47,514 bases of DNA, taken from contig NZ_VUAZ01000142.1 of the NCBI RefSeq assembly GCF_009296165.1, positions 1 to 47,514 on the forward strand. The letters are read 5' to 3'. A model generated the notes under the pieces. That model was not told where the DNA came from, searched no databases, and worked only from the letters and a program-made list of their open reading frames with translations. Positions 18,338-26,908 of the stretch are shown here, one piece after another. This stretch comes from Pseudomonas kitaguniensis (GTDB lineage Bacteria; Pseudomonadota; Gammaproteobacteria; Pseudomonadales; Pseudomonadaceae). Within the stretch, counting starts at the first letter, position 1. Each line of letters begins with the position of its first letter. Made by a program: the position numbers and the translations under genes.

Positions 18338-19678
18338 ATGAGTCAGCCCTCTGTCGGTACTAACCTGGACGTACAGTCCTTTATCAATGCCCAGCCGCTG
18401 TCACGCTACCAGTGGCGCGTGGTTATTCTGTGTTTCCTGATCGTTTTTCTCGATGGCCTCGACACCGCTGCCATGGGCTTTATCGCGCCCGCGCTGTCGC
18501 AGGATTGGGGCATCGATCGCGCCAGCCTCGGCCCGGTGATGAGCGCCGCGTTGATCGGCATGGTTTTCGGCGCACTCGGCTCTGGCCCGCTGGCCGACCG
18601 GTTCGGTCGCAAAGTGGTGTTGGTGGGCGCGGTGCTGGTGTTTGGTGCCTTCAGCCTGGCGTCGGCCTACAGCGCTAATGTTGACCAGTTGCTGGTGTTG
18701 CGCTTCCTCACCGGGCTGGGCCTGGGCGCCGGTATGCCCAACGCCACCACACTGCTGTCCGAATACACCCCTGAGCGCCACAAGTCGTTGCTGGTGACCA
18801 GCATGTTCTGCGGCTTCAACCTGGGCATGGCCGGTGGCGGGTTTATCTCGGCCAAGCTGATCCCGGCGTTCGGCTGGCATAGCTTGCTGCTGATCGGCGG
18901 CATTCTGCCGTTGATGCTGGCGGTGGTATTGCTGGTGTGGTTGCCGGAGTCGGCGCGTTACCTGGTGGTGCGCAATCGTGGCACCGACAAAGTGCGCAAT
19001 GCGCTGTCGCCCATCGAGCCCGTCAGCGTTGCCCAAGCCAGCAGTTTCAGCGTGCCCGAGCAAACGACCGTCAAGGCGCGCAACGTGTTCGCGGTGATTT
19101 TCTCCGGCACCTACAGCGCCGGCACCTTGTTGTTGTGGCTCACCTATTTCATGGGCCTGGTGATTGTTTACCTGCTGACCAGTTGGCTGCCGACCCTGAT
19201 GCGTGACAGCGGCGCGAGCATGCAGCAGGCCGCGTTTATCGGCGCATTGTTCCAGTTGGGCGGCGTGTTAAGCGCCGTCGGCGTGGGCTGGGCCATGGAC
19301 CGTTTCAATCCGCACAAGGTCATCGGCACTTTTTACCTGTTGGCCGGGGTATTTGCCTACGCGGTCGGGCAGAGCCTGGGCAATATCACCGTGCTCGCGA
19401 CGCTGGTGCTGATCGCCGGCATGTGCGTCAACGGTGCGCAGTCGGCGATGCCGTCCCTTGCTGCGCGTTTTTACCCGACCCAGGGCCGCGCCACTGGCGT
19501 GTCGTGGATGCTCGGCATCGGCCGCTTCGGCGCCATCCTCGGCGCCTGGATGGGCGCGACCTTGCTTGGCCTCGGCTGGAACTTTGAACAGGTGCTGACC
19601 GCGCTGGTGGTGCCGGCAGCGCTGGCCACTGCAGCGGTTGTGATCAAAGGCATGGTCAGCCACGCCGACGCCACCTGA
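18338..19678 (+). CDS. pcaK: 4-Hydroxybenzoate/protocatechuate MFS transporter PcaK
   Basis: A 446-residue aromatic acid:H+ symporter with 12 membrane helices. It has the AAHS-family features DGLDTAAMGFIAPAL in helix 1, the conserved loop GPLADRFGRKVVL between helices 2 and 3, and the repeat-like loop between helices 8 and 9. P. putida PcaK takes up 4-hydroxybenzoate and protocatechuate and is the closest match I know. The start at 18338 (MSQPSVGTNLD) is chosen over GTG 18323; GGAA lies upstream. It lies between pcaR and pcaIJ. Confidence 0.92.
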   Translation: MSQPSVGTNLDVQSFINAQPLSRYQWRVVILCFLIVFLDGLDTAAMGFIAPALSQDWGIDRASLGPVMSAALIGMVFGALGSGPLADRFGRKVVLVGAVLVFGAFSLASAYSANVDQLLVLRFLTGLGLGAGMPNATTLLSEYTPERHKSLLVTSMFCGFNLGMAGGGFISAKLIPAFGWHSLLLIGGILPLMLAVVLLVWLPESARYLVVRNRGTDKVRNALSPIEPVSVAQASSFSVPEQTTVKARNVFAVIFSGTYSAGTLLLWLTYFMGLVIVYLLTSWLPTLMRDSGASMQQAAFIGALFQLGGVLSAVGVGWAMDRFNPHKVIGTFYLLAGVFAYAVGQSLGNITVLATLVLIAGMCVNGAQSAMPSLAARFYPTQGRATGVSWMLGIGRFGAILGAWMGATLLGLGWNFEQVLTALVVPAALATAAVVIKGMVSHADAT

Positions 19679-19683
19679 GGGCT

Positions 19684-19712
19684 GGTGCGGGAGAGGGCTT
19701 GCTCCCTCGCGC
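19684..19712. repeat. Single REP-like hairpin after pcaK
   Basis: GCGGGAGAGGGCTTGCTCCCTCGC forms one REP-type hairpin directly after the pcaK stop codon and before the pcaI operators. It is a singlet, unlike the paired elements elsewhere in the window. Confidence 0.75.
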
Positions 19713-19743
19713 ATTTAAACCAGATTCGCACCGAGGATTATCC

Positions 19744-19778
19744 GTTCGATAATCGAACGCTGAGTCGATTATCGGATT
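19744..19778. promoter_or_regulatory. Two PcaR-like operators upstream of pcaI
   Basis: GTTCGATAATCGAAC (19744-19758) is a perfect 15-nt palindrome and differs from the remembered P. putida PcaR site GTTCGATAATCGCAC by one base. A second copy in the opposite direction, GTCGATTATCGGA, starts at 19764. They lie about 90-120 nt upstream of the pcaI start and should make pcaIJFHG inducible by beta-ketoadipate. Confidence 0.75.
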
Positions 19779-19864
19779 GTTTGGCCCATTTGCCCGGCTT
19801 AACCTTGGTTCACTTCGGCGCCACCTCAGCGCCTTTTTCGATCCACACCGGGAGCCCGAACCCC

Positions 19865-20722
19865 ATGGCTGAAATTCTTGCGCTGCGTGACGCGGTGAAG
19901 CAATTGGTGAACGACGGCGATACCGTCGCACTCGAAGGCTTCACCCATTTGATCCCTACGGCAGCGGGTCATGAAATCATTCGTCAGGGCAAGAAAGACC
20001 TGACGCTGGTGCGTATGACGCCTGACCTGATCTACGACCAGTTGATCGGTGCCGGGTGCGCCCGCAAGCTGATTTTCTCGTGGGGCGGCAACCCGGGCGT
20101 CGGCTCCTTGCATCGCCTGCGCGACGCGGTCGAGAAGCAGTGGCCGCAGCCGCTGGAAATCGAAGAACACAGCCACGCCGACCTTGCCAATGCCTACGTC
20201 GCCGGCGCTTCGGGCCTGCCATTCGCGGTGCTGCGGGCCTACGCAGGCTCCGACCTGCCGAAGGTCAACCCGCTGATCAAAACCGTGACCTGCCCGTTCA
20301 CCGGCGAAGTGCTCGCGGCGGTGCCCTCGGTGCGCCCGGACATCAGCGTGATCCACGCGCAAAAGGCCGACCGCAAGGGCAACGTGTTGCTCTGGGGCAT
20401 TCTGGGGGTGCAGAAGGAAGCGGCATTGGCCGCCAAGCGTTGCATCGTCACCGTCGAAGAAATCGTCGACGACCTCAACGCGCCGATGAACAGTTGCGTG
20501 CTGCCGACGTGGGCCTTGACTGCGGTGTGCCATGTGCCCGGCGGCGCGCACCCGTCCTACGCACACGGTTACAACGAGCGCGATAACCGCTTCTACCAGG
20601 CGTGGGACCCGATCGCTCGTGACCGTGAGACCTTTACCGCCTGGATCGACGAGTACATCCACGGCACCGCCGACTTCAGTGAATTCCAGGCCAAGCTGGC
20701 CGCCGCGCAGGAGGCCCAGTAA
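19865..20722 (+). CDS. pcaI: 3-Oxoadipate CoA-transferase subunit A
   Basis: A 285-residue subunit A of the enzyme that moves CoA from succinyl-CoA to 3-oxoadipate, the step before thiolysis. It begins MAEILALRDAVKQLVNDGDTVALEGFTHLIPTAAGHEI and contains KLIFSWGGNPGVGSLHRLRDA. At 285 residues it is of the longer CatI/glutaconate-CoA-transferase type rather than the shorter PcaI known from P. putida (about 231). The start at 19865 is set by this conserved N-terminus; the longer frame upstream would run through the operators. It overlaps pcaJ by 1 nt (TAATG). Confidence 0.92.
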   Translation: MAEILALRDAVKQLVNDGDTVALEGFTHLIPTAAGHEIIRQGKKDLTLVRMTPDLIYDQLIGAGCARKLIFSWGGNPGVGSLHRLRDAVEKQWPQPLEIEEHSHADLANAYVAGASGLPFAVLRAYAGSDLPKVNPLIKTVTCPFTGEVLAAVPSVRPDISVIHAQKADRKGNVLLWGILGVQKEAALAAKRCIVTVEEIVDDLNAPMNSCVLPTWALTAVCHVPGGAHPSYAHGYNERDNRFYQAWDPIARDRETFTAWIDEYIHGTADFSEFQAKLAAAQEAQ

Positions 20723-21501
20723 TGGCTTATTCGACCAATGAAATGATGACCGTGGCCGCCGCGCGCCGCCTCAAAAACGGCGCGGTGTGCTTCGTCGGCA
20801 TCGGCCTGCCGTCCAAAGCCGCCAACCTCGCGCGCCTGACCTCGTCGCCGGACGTGGTGTTGATCTACGAGTCTGGCCCGATTGGCGCCAAGCCCTCGGT
20901 GCTGCCGCTGTCCATCGGCGACGGCGAATTGGCGGAAACCGCTGACACCGTCGTGCCCACCGGCGAGATTTTTCGCTACTGGCTGCAAGGCGGGCGCATC
21001 GATGTGGGGTTTCTCGGCGCCGCTCAAGTCGACCGTTTCGGCAATATCAACACCACCGTGGTCGGCGATTATCACCAGCCTAAAGTGCGCTTGCCGGGTG
21101 CCGGCGGCGCACCGGAGATCGCCGGTTCCGCCAAGAGCGTGCTGATTATTCTCAAGCAATCGTCGCGCTCGTTTGTCGACAAGCTGGACTTCATCACCTC
21201 CGTCGGCCACGGCGAAGGCGGCGATTCACGCAAACGCCTGGGCCTGCCGGGTGCAGGTCCCGTAGGGATTATTACCGACCTGTGCATCATGGAGCCGGAA
21301 GAGGGCACTCATGAGTTCGTCGTCACCGCGCTGCACCCAGGCGTTACACGCGAGCAAGTGGTGGCGGCCACCGGTTGGGCGATTCGTTTTGCCGAGCAAC
21401 TGACCACCACGGCCGAGCCCACCGACATCGAACTGACGGCCCTGCGTGATCTTGAAGCACGCACTGCCGCCGCCCATGGCCAAGCCCCCGGAGAAGCCTG
21501 A
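20722..21501 (+). CDS. pcaJ: 3-Oxoadipate CoA-transferase subunit B
   Basis: A 259-residue subunit B that forms the CoA-transferase with the product of the preceding gene. Recognisable segments are FVGIGLPSKAANLARL, YESGPIGAKPSVLPLSIGD (holding the catalytic glutamate region) and VDVGFLGAAQVDRFGNINTT-like residues near position 95. Length fits the CatJ type. Start and stop overlap the neighbours by 1 nt each (TAATG with pcaI, TGATG with pcaF), so the three proteins are probably translationally coupled. Confidence 0.92.
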   Translation: MAYSTNEMMTVAAARRLKNGAVCFVGIGLPSKAANLARLTSSPDVVLIYESGPIGAKPSVLPLSIGDGELAETADTVVPTGEIFRYWLQGGRIDVGFLGAAQVDRFGNINTTVVGDYHQPKVRLPGAGGAPEIAGSAKSVLIILKQSSRSFVDKLDFITSVGHGEGGDSRKRLGLPGAGPVGIITDLCIMEPEEGTHEFVVTALHPGVTREQVVAATGWAIRFAEQLTTTAEPTDIELTALRDLEARTAAAHGQAPGEA

Positions 21502-22700
21502 TGCGCGAGGTATTTATCTGTGATGCGATTCGCACGCCCATCGGCCGCTTTGGCGGTGGCCTCTGCAGCGTACGCGCCGATGACTTGGCGGCCCTGCCGA
21601 TCAAGGCATTGATCGAGCGCAACCCCTCGGTGGATTGGCAGGCAGTCGACGAAGTGTTCCTCGGCTGCGCCAACCAGGCCGGTGAAGACAACCGCAACGT
21701 CGCACGCATGGCGCTGTTGCTCGCCGGCCTGCCGGAAAGCGTGCCGGGTGTGACCCTCAACCGTTTGTGCGCTTCGGGCATGGACGCCATCGGCACTGCG
21801 TTTCGCGCCATCGCCAGCGGCGAAATGGAGCTGGCGATTGCCGGTGGCGTCGAGTCGATGTCCCGCGCGCCGTTCGTTATGGGCAAAGCCGACGCGGCGT
21901 TTTCACGCAACATGAAGCTGGAAGACACCACCATCGGCTGGCGTTTTATCAACCCGTTGATGAAAGCCCAATACGGTGTGGACGCCATGCCGCAGACCGC
22001 CGATAACGTCGCCGATGACTTCAAGGTGTCGCGCGCCGACCAGGACGCTTTTGCCCTGCGCAGCCAGCAACGCACCGCCGCTGCGCAAGCCGCCGGGTTC
22101 TTCGCCGAAGAGATCGTGCCGGTACGGGTGGCGCATAAAAAAGGCGAAACACTGGTCGATCAGGATGAGCACCCAAGAGACACCACACTGGAGGCCCTGA
22201 GCAAACTCAAACCGGTGAACGGCGCGGACAAAACGGTGACCGCCGGCAATGCCTCCGGTGTGAACGACGGCGCGGCGGCGTTGATTCTGGCGTCTGCCGA
22301 CGCGGTAAAAAAACATGGCCTGACCGCCCGCGCCCGCGTGTTGGGCATGGCCAGCGCCGCTGTCGCACCGCGGGTAATGGGGATTGGCCCGGTGCCGGCG
22401 GTACGCAAATTGGTGGAGCGCCTGGGCTTGGCGATCAGTGACTTTGATGTGATCGAACTCAACGAAGCATTCGCCAGCCAAGGCCTGGCGGTGCTGCGCG
22501 AGCTGGGCATCGCCGATGATGCGCCGCAGGTCAATCCGAACGGCGGTGCTATCGCCCTCGGCCATCCGTTGGGCATGAGCGGCGCGAGGCTGGTGTTGAC
22601 AGCTCTGCATCAGTTGGAAAAAACCGGCGGCCGCAAAGGCCTGGCGACGATGTGTGTGGGCGTCGGCCAAGGCTTGGCCTTGGCGATTGAACGGATCTAA
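21501..22700 (+). CDS. pcaF: 3-Oxoadipyl-CoA thiolase
   Basis: A 399-residue thiolase that cleaves 3-oxoadipyl-CoA to succinyl-CoA and acetyl-CoA, the last step of the pathway. The acyl-enzyme cysteine lies in NRLCASGMDAIG. The other active-site segments are NEAFASQ, GHPLGMSGAR and the C-terminal CVGVGQGLA. Length is typical. It is translationally coupled to pcaJ and followed after 17 nt by pcaH, so the lower-pathway and ring-cleavage genes form one run here. Confidence 0.96.
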   Translation: MREVFICDAIRTPIGRFGGGLCSVRADDLAALPIKALIERNPSVDWQAVDEVFLGCANQAGEDNRNVARMALLLAGLPESVPGVTLNRLCASGMDAIGTAFRAIASGEMELAIAGGVESMSRAPFVMGKADAAFSRNMKLEDTTIGWRFINPLMKAQYGVDAMPQTADNVADDFKVSRADQDAFALRSQQRTAAAQAAGFFAEEIVPVRVAHKKGETLVDQDEHPRDTTLEALSKLKPVNGADKTVTAGNASGVNDGAAALILASADAVKKHGLTARARVLGMASAAVAPRVMGIGPVPAVRKLVERLGLAISDFDVIELNEAFASQGLAVLRELGIADDAPQVNPNGGAIALGHPLGMSGARLVLTALHQLEKTGGRKGLATMCVGVGQGLALAIERI

Positions 22701-22717
22701 CAAGAGAGGATTGCTGC

Positions 22718-23422
22718 ATGAGTGACAAGCCCGGATACCGGCGCCCGCAAGCGGGCACTCAACCTGATTACCTGCACCCGGCCTACCAGTCGACGAACCT
22801 GCGTTCGCCGTCCCAGCCGTTGGTGTTTCTGCCGCATTCGTTGTCGGAAATCACCGGCCCGAGCATCGGCGCCGAGCGGATTGCCGATAAAGACAACGAC
22901 CTGACGGCCCAGCACGAAGGCGAGCCGCAGGGCGAGCGCATCATCATTCATGGTCGTGTGCTGGATGAAAACGGCCTGCCGCTGCCGGGTATTCTGGTGG
23001 AGATCTGGCAGGCCAACGCCGCCGGTCGCTACAACCACCAGCGCGACCTGCACGATGCGCCGCTGGACCCGAATTTTACCGGCACCGGCCGCACCGTCAC
23101 CGACGCCGACGGTTGGTATCAATTCCAGACCATCAAGCCCGGCGCCTACCCGTGGGGCAACCACCACAACGCGTGGCGCCCGGCGCATATCCATTTTTCG
23201 CTGTTCGGCCCGAGTGTGCTGACGCGCTTGGTCACGCAGATGTATTTTCCCGGCGACCCGCTGCTGGAATACGACCCGATCTATAACTGCGTACCGGACA
23301 CCTCGGCCAAGCAGCGCCTGATCGCGCGCTTCGACCTGGAAAAAACCATTCCTTCCTATGCCCTCGGCTACCGCTGGGACATCGTCCTGCGCGGCCGCGA
23401 CGCCACGCCGATGGAGAAGTGA
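22718..23422 (+). CDS. pcaH: Protocatechuate 3,4-dioxygenase beta subunit
   Basis: A 234-residue beta subunit of the Fe(III) intradiol dioxygenase that cleaves protocatechuate to 3-carboxy-cis,cis-muconate. The iron ligands are visible as the Tyr in NAAGRYNHQ, the Tyr in KPGAYPWGNHH and the two His of RPAHIHFSLFG. GAGAGGA precedes the ATG at 22718. pcaG follows after a 1-nt gap. The subunit is full length, with the N-terminal arm (PGYRRPQAGTQPDYLHPAY) known from P. putida PcaH. Confidence 0.96.
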   Translation: MSDKPGYRRPQAGTQPDYLHPAYQSTNLRSPSQPLVFLPHSLSEITGPSIGAERIADKDNDLTAQHEGEPQGERIIIHGRVLDENGLPLPGILVEIWQANAAGRYNHQRDLHDAPLDPNFTGTGRTVTDADGWYQFQTIKPGAYPWGNHHNAWRPAHIHFSLFGPSVLTRLVTQMYFPGDPLLEYDPIYNCVPDTSAKQRLIARFDLEKTIPSYALGYRWDIVLRGRDATPMEK

Positions 23423-23423
23423 G

Positions 23424-23990
23424 ATGACCCTTAATGCGACCACGTCCCACACCGTTGGGCCGTATTACCACATCGGCCTGACCTGGCTGAACCGCGAAGA
23501 CCTGACCGTACCGGCGACCCTCGGTGAGCGCGTAGCGATCAGCGGGCAAGTGCGCGACGGCAACGGTGATGTCGTCAACGACGCGATGCTCGAAGTCTGG
23601 CAGGCGAATGCCGCCGGCAAGTACGACCACCCTGAAGACGAGCAAGACAAAGCCTGTGACCCGAACTTCGAAGGCTTCGGCCGGGTGCCGGTGGACGCCG
23701 AAGGGCGTTTTCGCTTTACCACGATCAAGCCGGGCAGCGTGCCGGGTTTGAAAGGCACGACTCAGGCGCCGCACCTGGTGGTGTTGGTGTTTGCCCGTGG
23801 GCTGGTGAAACACTTGCTGACGCGGATTTATTTCGACGGTGAGGCGTTGAATGGTGATGACCCATTGCTGGCGTGTGTACCGGCAGCGCGGCGCAGCACC
23901 TTGATTGCCCGGCAGGATGCGGCAGGTGTGCACCAGTGGGATGTGGTGTTGCAGGGCACAGACGAGGAGACCGTGTTTTTCGACTATTGA
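23424..23990 (+). CDS. pcaG: Protocatechuate 3,4-dioxygenase alpha subunit
   Basis: A 188-residue alpha subunit that packs with PcaH to form the dioxygenase. It keeps the intradiol fold (VWQANAAGKYDHPEDE, DPNFEGFGRVPVDAEGRF, TTIKPGSVPG) but, as expected for alpha subunits, lacks the full set of iron ligands. The start MTLNATTSHTVGPYYHIGL at 23424 is the conserved N-terminus; an upstream in-frame ATG at 23358 lies inside pcaH. A REP pair follows the stop codon. Confidence 0.95.
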   Translation: MTLNATTSHTVGPYYHIGLTWLNREDLTVPATLGERVAISGQVRDGNGDVVNDAMLEVWQANAAGKYDHPEDEQDKACDPNFEGFGRVPVDAEGRFRFTTIKPGSVPGLKGTTQAPHLVVLVFARGLVKHLLTRIYFDGEALNGDDPLLACVPAARRSTLIARQDAAGVHQWDVVLQGTDEETVFFDY

Positions 23991-24004
23991 GTTGGCTTGA
24001 GATC

Positions 24005-24114
24005 GCATCGGGAGCAAGCCCCCTCCCACATTTGAATGCATTCCCAGCTCCACACGCAGGAAGGCCTGGTGAATGTGAGCAGGTCAAAATGTGGGAGGGG
24101 GCTTGCTCCCGATG
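24005..24114. repeat. REP pair, GAGGGGGCTTGCTCCC type
   Basis: Two inverted copies, CATCGGGAGCAAGCCCCCTC from about 24006 and GTGGGAGGGGGCTTGCTCCC ending near 24112, flank a spacer of about 55 nt. It separates pcaG from pcaT and may end or stabilise the upstream transcript. Confidence 0.9.
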
Positions 24115-24162
24115 AGGCCCTCTCAGGCAACCCATAGCCAAAAGTCTGCTTGCGGAACGTGG

Positions 24163-24190
24163 TTGTTGCAAAGTATGTCTAGGCTATAAC
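24163..24190 (+). promoter_or_regulatory. Candidate sigma-70 promoter for pcaTBDC
   Basis: TTGTTG (24163-24168) and TATAAC (24185-24190) are 16 nt apart and lie just upstream of pcaT. The match is fair, and the REP pair upstream makes a separate promoter for pcaT-B-D-C plausible. No PcaR-like site is seen here. Confidence 0.45.
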
Positions 24191-24211
24191 CGTTCCCTCA
24201 GAGTAAAAAAA

Positions 24212-25507
24212 ATGACAACAACAACCAGTCACTACACCGGAGAAGAGCGCCGAAAACGAATTTTTGCGATTGTCGGTGCGTCCTCCGGCAACCTCGTCGA
24301 ATGGTTCGACTTCTACGTCTACGCGTTCTGCGCGATTTACTTCGCCCCGGCATTTTTCCCGTCGGACAACCCTACGGTGCAACTGCTCAACACCGCCGGT
24401 GTGTTCGCCGCCGGTTTCTTGATGCGGCCTATCGGCGGCTGGCTGTTTGGCCGGGTGGCCGACAAGCACGGGCGCAAAAACTCGATGATGATCTCGGTGC
24501 TGATGATGTGCGCCGGGTCCCTGGTCATCGCCTTTTTGCCAACCTACAAAGACATTGGCGCCTGGGCACCGGCCTTGCTGCTGGCCGCGCGCTTGTTCCA
24601 AGGCCTGTCGGTGGGCGGCGAATACGGCACCACCGCCACCTACATGAGCGAAGTCGCGCTCAAGGGCCAGCGCGGCTTCTTCGCCTCGTTCCAATACGTC
24701 ACCCTGATCGGCGGCCAGTTGCTGGCGGTGCTGGTGGTCGTGATCCTGCAACAGTTTCTCAGCGAAGACGAACTGCGCGCCTGGGGCTGGCGGATTCCGT
24801 TCGTGATCGGTGCGATTGCGGCGGTGATCTCGCTGTTGCTGCGCCGTACCCTGAAGGAAACCACCAGCAAGGAAACGCGCCAGGACAAGGACGCCGGCAG
24901 CATTGCCGCGCTGTTCCGTGACCACAAGACAGCGTTCATCACCGTGCTCGGCTACACCGCCGGCGGCTCGCTGATTTTTTACACGTTTACCACCTACATG
25001 CAGAAATACCTGGTGAACACCGCCGGGATGCACGCCAAGACCGCCAGCTACATCATGACCGGCGCGCTGTTCCTCTACATGTGCATGCAACCGCTGTTCG
25101 GCATGCTGGCGGACAAGATCGGCCGACGTAACTCGATGCTGTGGTTCGGCGCGCTGGGCACCCTGTGCACGGTGCCGATTTTGCTCAGCCTGAAAACCGT
25201 CAGCAGCCCGTTCCTGGCCTTTGTGCTGATCACCCTGGCGTTGGCCATCGTCAGTTTCTACACCTCGATCAGCGGCTTGGTGAAGGCGGAAATGTTCCCG
25301 CCGCAAGTGCGCGCACTCGGTGTGGGCCTGGCGTACGCGGTGGCCAATGCGATTTTTGGCGGCTCGGCGGAATATGTGGCGTTGGGCCTTAAATCCCTGG
25401 GCATGGAAAACACCTTTTACTGGTACGTCACGGCGATGATGGCGGTGGCGTTCCTGTTCAGTTTGCGCCTGCCCAAGCAGGCGGCTTATTTGCACCACGA
25501 TCTGTAA
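24212..25507 (+). CDS. pcaT: Dicarboxylate/beta-ketoadipate MFS transporter PcaT
   Basis: A 431-residue transporter of the metabolite:H+ symporter branch of the MFS (KgtP/ShiA-like). Typical segments are GNLVEWFDFYVYAFCAIYF in helix 1, RPIGGWLFGRVADKHGRK at the helix 2-3 loop, and LFQGLSVGGEYGTTATYM. Its place between pcaG and pcaB matches PcaT of P. putida, proposed to move beta-ketoadipate. The substrate is inferred from context. The Shine-Dalgarno sequence is weak. Confidence 0.9.
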   Translation: MTTTTSHYTGEERRKRIFAIVGASSGNLVEWFDFYVYAFCAIYFAPAFFPSDNPTVQLLNTAGVFAAGFLMRPIGGWLFGRVADKHGRKNSMMISVLMMCAGSLVIAFLPTYKDIGAWAPALLLAARLFQGLSVGGEYGTTATYMSEVALKGQRGFFASFQYVTLIGGQLLAVLVVVILQQFLSEDELRAWGWRIPFVIGAIAAVISLLLRRTLKETTSKETRQDKDAGSIAALFRDHKTAFITVLGYTAGGSLIFYTFTTYMQKYLVNTAGMHAKTASYIMTGALFLYMCMQPLFGMLADKIGRRNSMLWFGALGTLCTVPILLSLKTVSSPFLAFVLITLALAIVSFYTSISGLVKAEMFPPQVRALGVGLAYAVANAIFGGSAEYVALGLKSLGMENTFYWYVTAMMAVAFLFSLRLPKQAAYLHHDL

Positions 25508-25517
25508 GGGATGAGTT

Positions 25518-26882
25518 ATGACGCTGCGCACGAGCAATCAGCTGTTCGACGCTTACTTCACGGCTGACAGCATGGCCGAAGTGTTCTGCGACCAAGGGCG
25601 CCTGCAGGGCATGCTGGATTTCGAGGCCGCGCTGGCGCGTGCCGAGGCCAAGGTCGGGTTGATCCCGCAGGCCTCCGTCGCACCGATCGCCCAAGCCTGC
25701 CTTGCGTCTTTGTACGACGTGGATGCGCTTGGCGAGGCGATTGCCACGGCCGGCAACTCGGCGATTCCACTGGTGAAGGCGCTCGGCAAGCTGATTGCCA
25801 GTGAAGACGTCGACGCCGAGCGCTACGTGCATGTGGGCGCCACCAGCCAGGATGTGATGGACACTGGCCTTGTTCTGCAACTGCGGCGCGCGATTGAACT
25901 GATCGACACTGACCTGGCGCAATTGGGCGACGTACTTGCGGCGCAGGCCCAGCGTTATGCGAGCGTGCCACTGGCTGGTCGCACGTGGTTGCAGCACGCC
26001 ACGCCGGTCACCTTGGGGATGAAAATCGCCGGTTGGCTGGGGGCCGTGACGCGCAGCCGCCAGCGCCTGGCCGAGCTGAAGCCACGCGTGCTGGTCGTGC
26101 AATTTGGCGGTGCGTCCGGAACCCTCGCAGCGCTCGGCGAACAGGCGATGCGGGTGGCTGAGGCGCTGGCGGCGGAGCTGCAACTGGGTATGCCCGAGCA
26201 ACCCTGGCACACCCAGCGTGATCGGTTGGTGGAGTTCGCCAGCGTGCTTGGCTTGATCGCCGGCAGCTTGGGCAAAGTCGGCCGCGATATAAGCCTGCTG
26301 ATGCAGACCGAAGCGGCGGAAGTCTTTGAGCCGTCAGCACCGGGCAAAGGCGGTTCCTCGACCATGCCGCACAAACGCAACCCGGTGGGCGCCGCCGTGT
26401 TGATCAGCGCCGCCACGCGTGTGCCGGGCCTGGTCGCCACGATGTTCAGCGCCATGCCCCAGGAGCACGAGCGCAGCCTGGGCCTGTGGCATGCCGAATG
26501 GGAAACCCTGCCGCAGATTTGCCGGCTGGTGTCCGGCGCCTTGCACCAGGCGTTGCTGGTGAGTGAAGGCCTGGAAGTCGACCCCGAGCGCATGGCACAC
26601 AACCTTGATTTGACCCAAGGCCTGGTGCAGGCCGAAGCCGTCAGCATCGTGCTTGCCCAACGCCTGGGCCGCGAAACCGCGCACCATCTGTTGGAACAGT
26701 GCTGCAAGCGTGCGGTCGCAGAAGGGCGGCATCTGCGCGCGGTACTGGCGGACGAGCCGCAGGTGTGTGCCGAGCTGTCGCCGGCTGACCTGGACCGCCT
26801 GCTGGACCCGGCCCACTATTTGGGCCAGGCGCGTACGTGGGTCACTCGCGCGGTGGCCGAACACTTTGCATTGACCGCCTGA
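25518..26882 (+). CDS. pcaB: 3-Carboxy-cis,cis-muconate cycloisomerase
   Basis: A 454-residue enzyme of the fumarase/aspartase superfamily that lactonises 3-carboxymuconate to 4-carboxymuconolactone. The superfamily signature is GKGGSSTMPHKRNP (about residues 276-289). Other conserved blocks are VHVGATSQDVMDTG and GRTWLQHATPVTLGMK. AAGGGA precedes the start, and the gene follows pcaT after 10 nt. The length is that of Pseudomonas PcaB. Confidence 0.95.
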   Translation: MTLRTSNQLFDAYFTADSMAEVFCDQGRLQGMLDFEAALARAEAKVGLIPQASVAPIAQACLASLYDVDALGEAIATAGNSAIPLVKALGKLIASEDVDAERYVHVGATSQDVMDTGLVLQLRRAIELIDTDLAQLGDVLAAQAQRYASVPLAGRTWLQHATPVTLGMKIAGWLGAVTRSRQRLAELKPRVLVVQFGGASGTLAALGEQAMRVAEALAAELQLGMPEQPWHTQRDRLVEFASVLGLIAGSLGKVGRDISLLMQTEAAEVFEPSAPGKGGSSTMPHKRNPVGAAVLISAATRVPGLVATMFSAMPQEHERSLGLWHAEWETLPQICRLVSGALHQALLVSEGLEVDPERMAHNLDLTQGLVQAEAVSIVLAQRLGRETAHHLLEQCCKRAVAEGRHLRAVLADEPQVCAELSPADLDRLLDPAHYLGQARTWVTRAVAEHFALTA

Positions 26883-26908
26883 CTGCCTGACGCCAAAAGG
26901 AGACCGCT

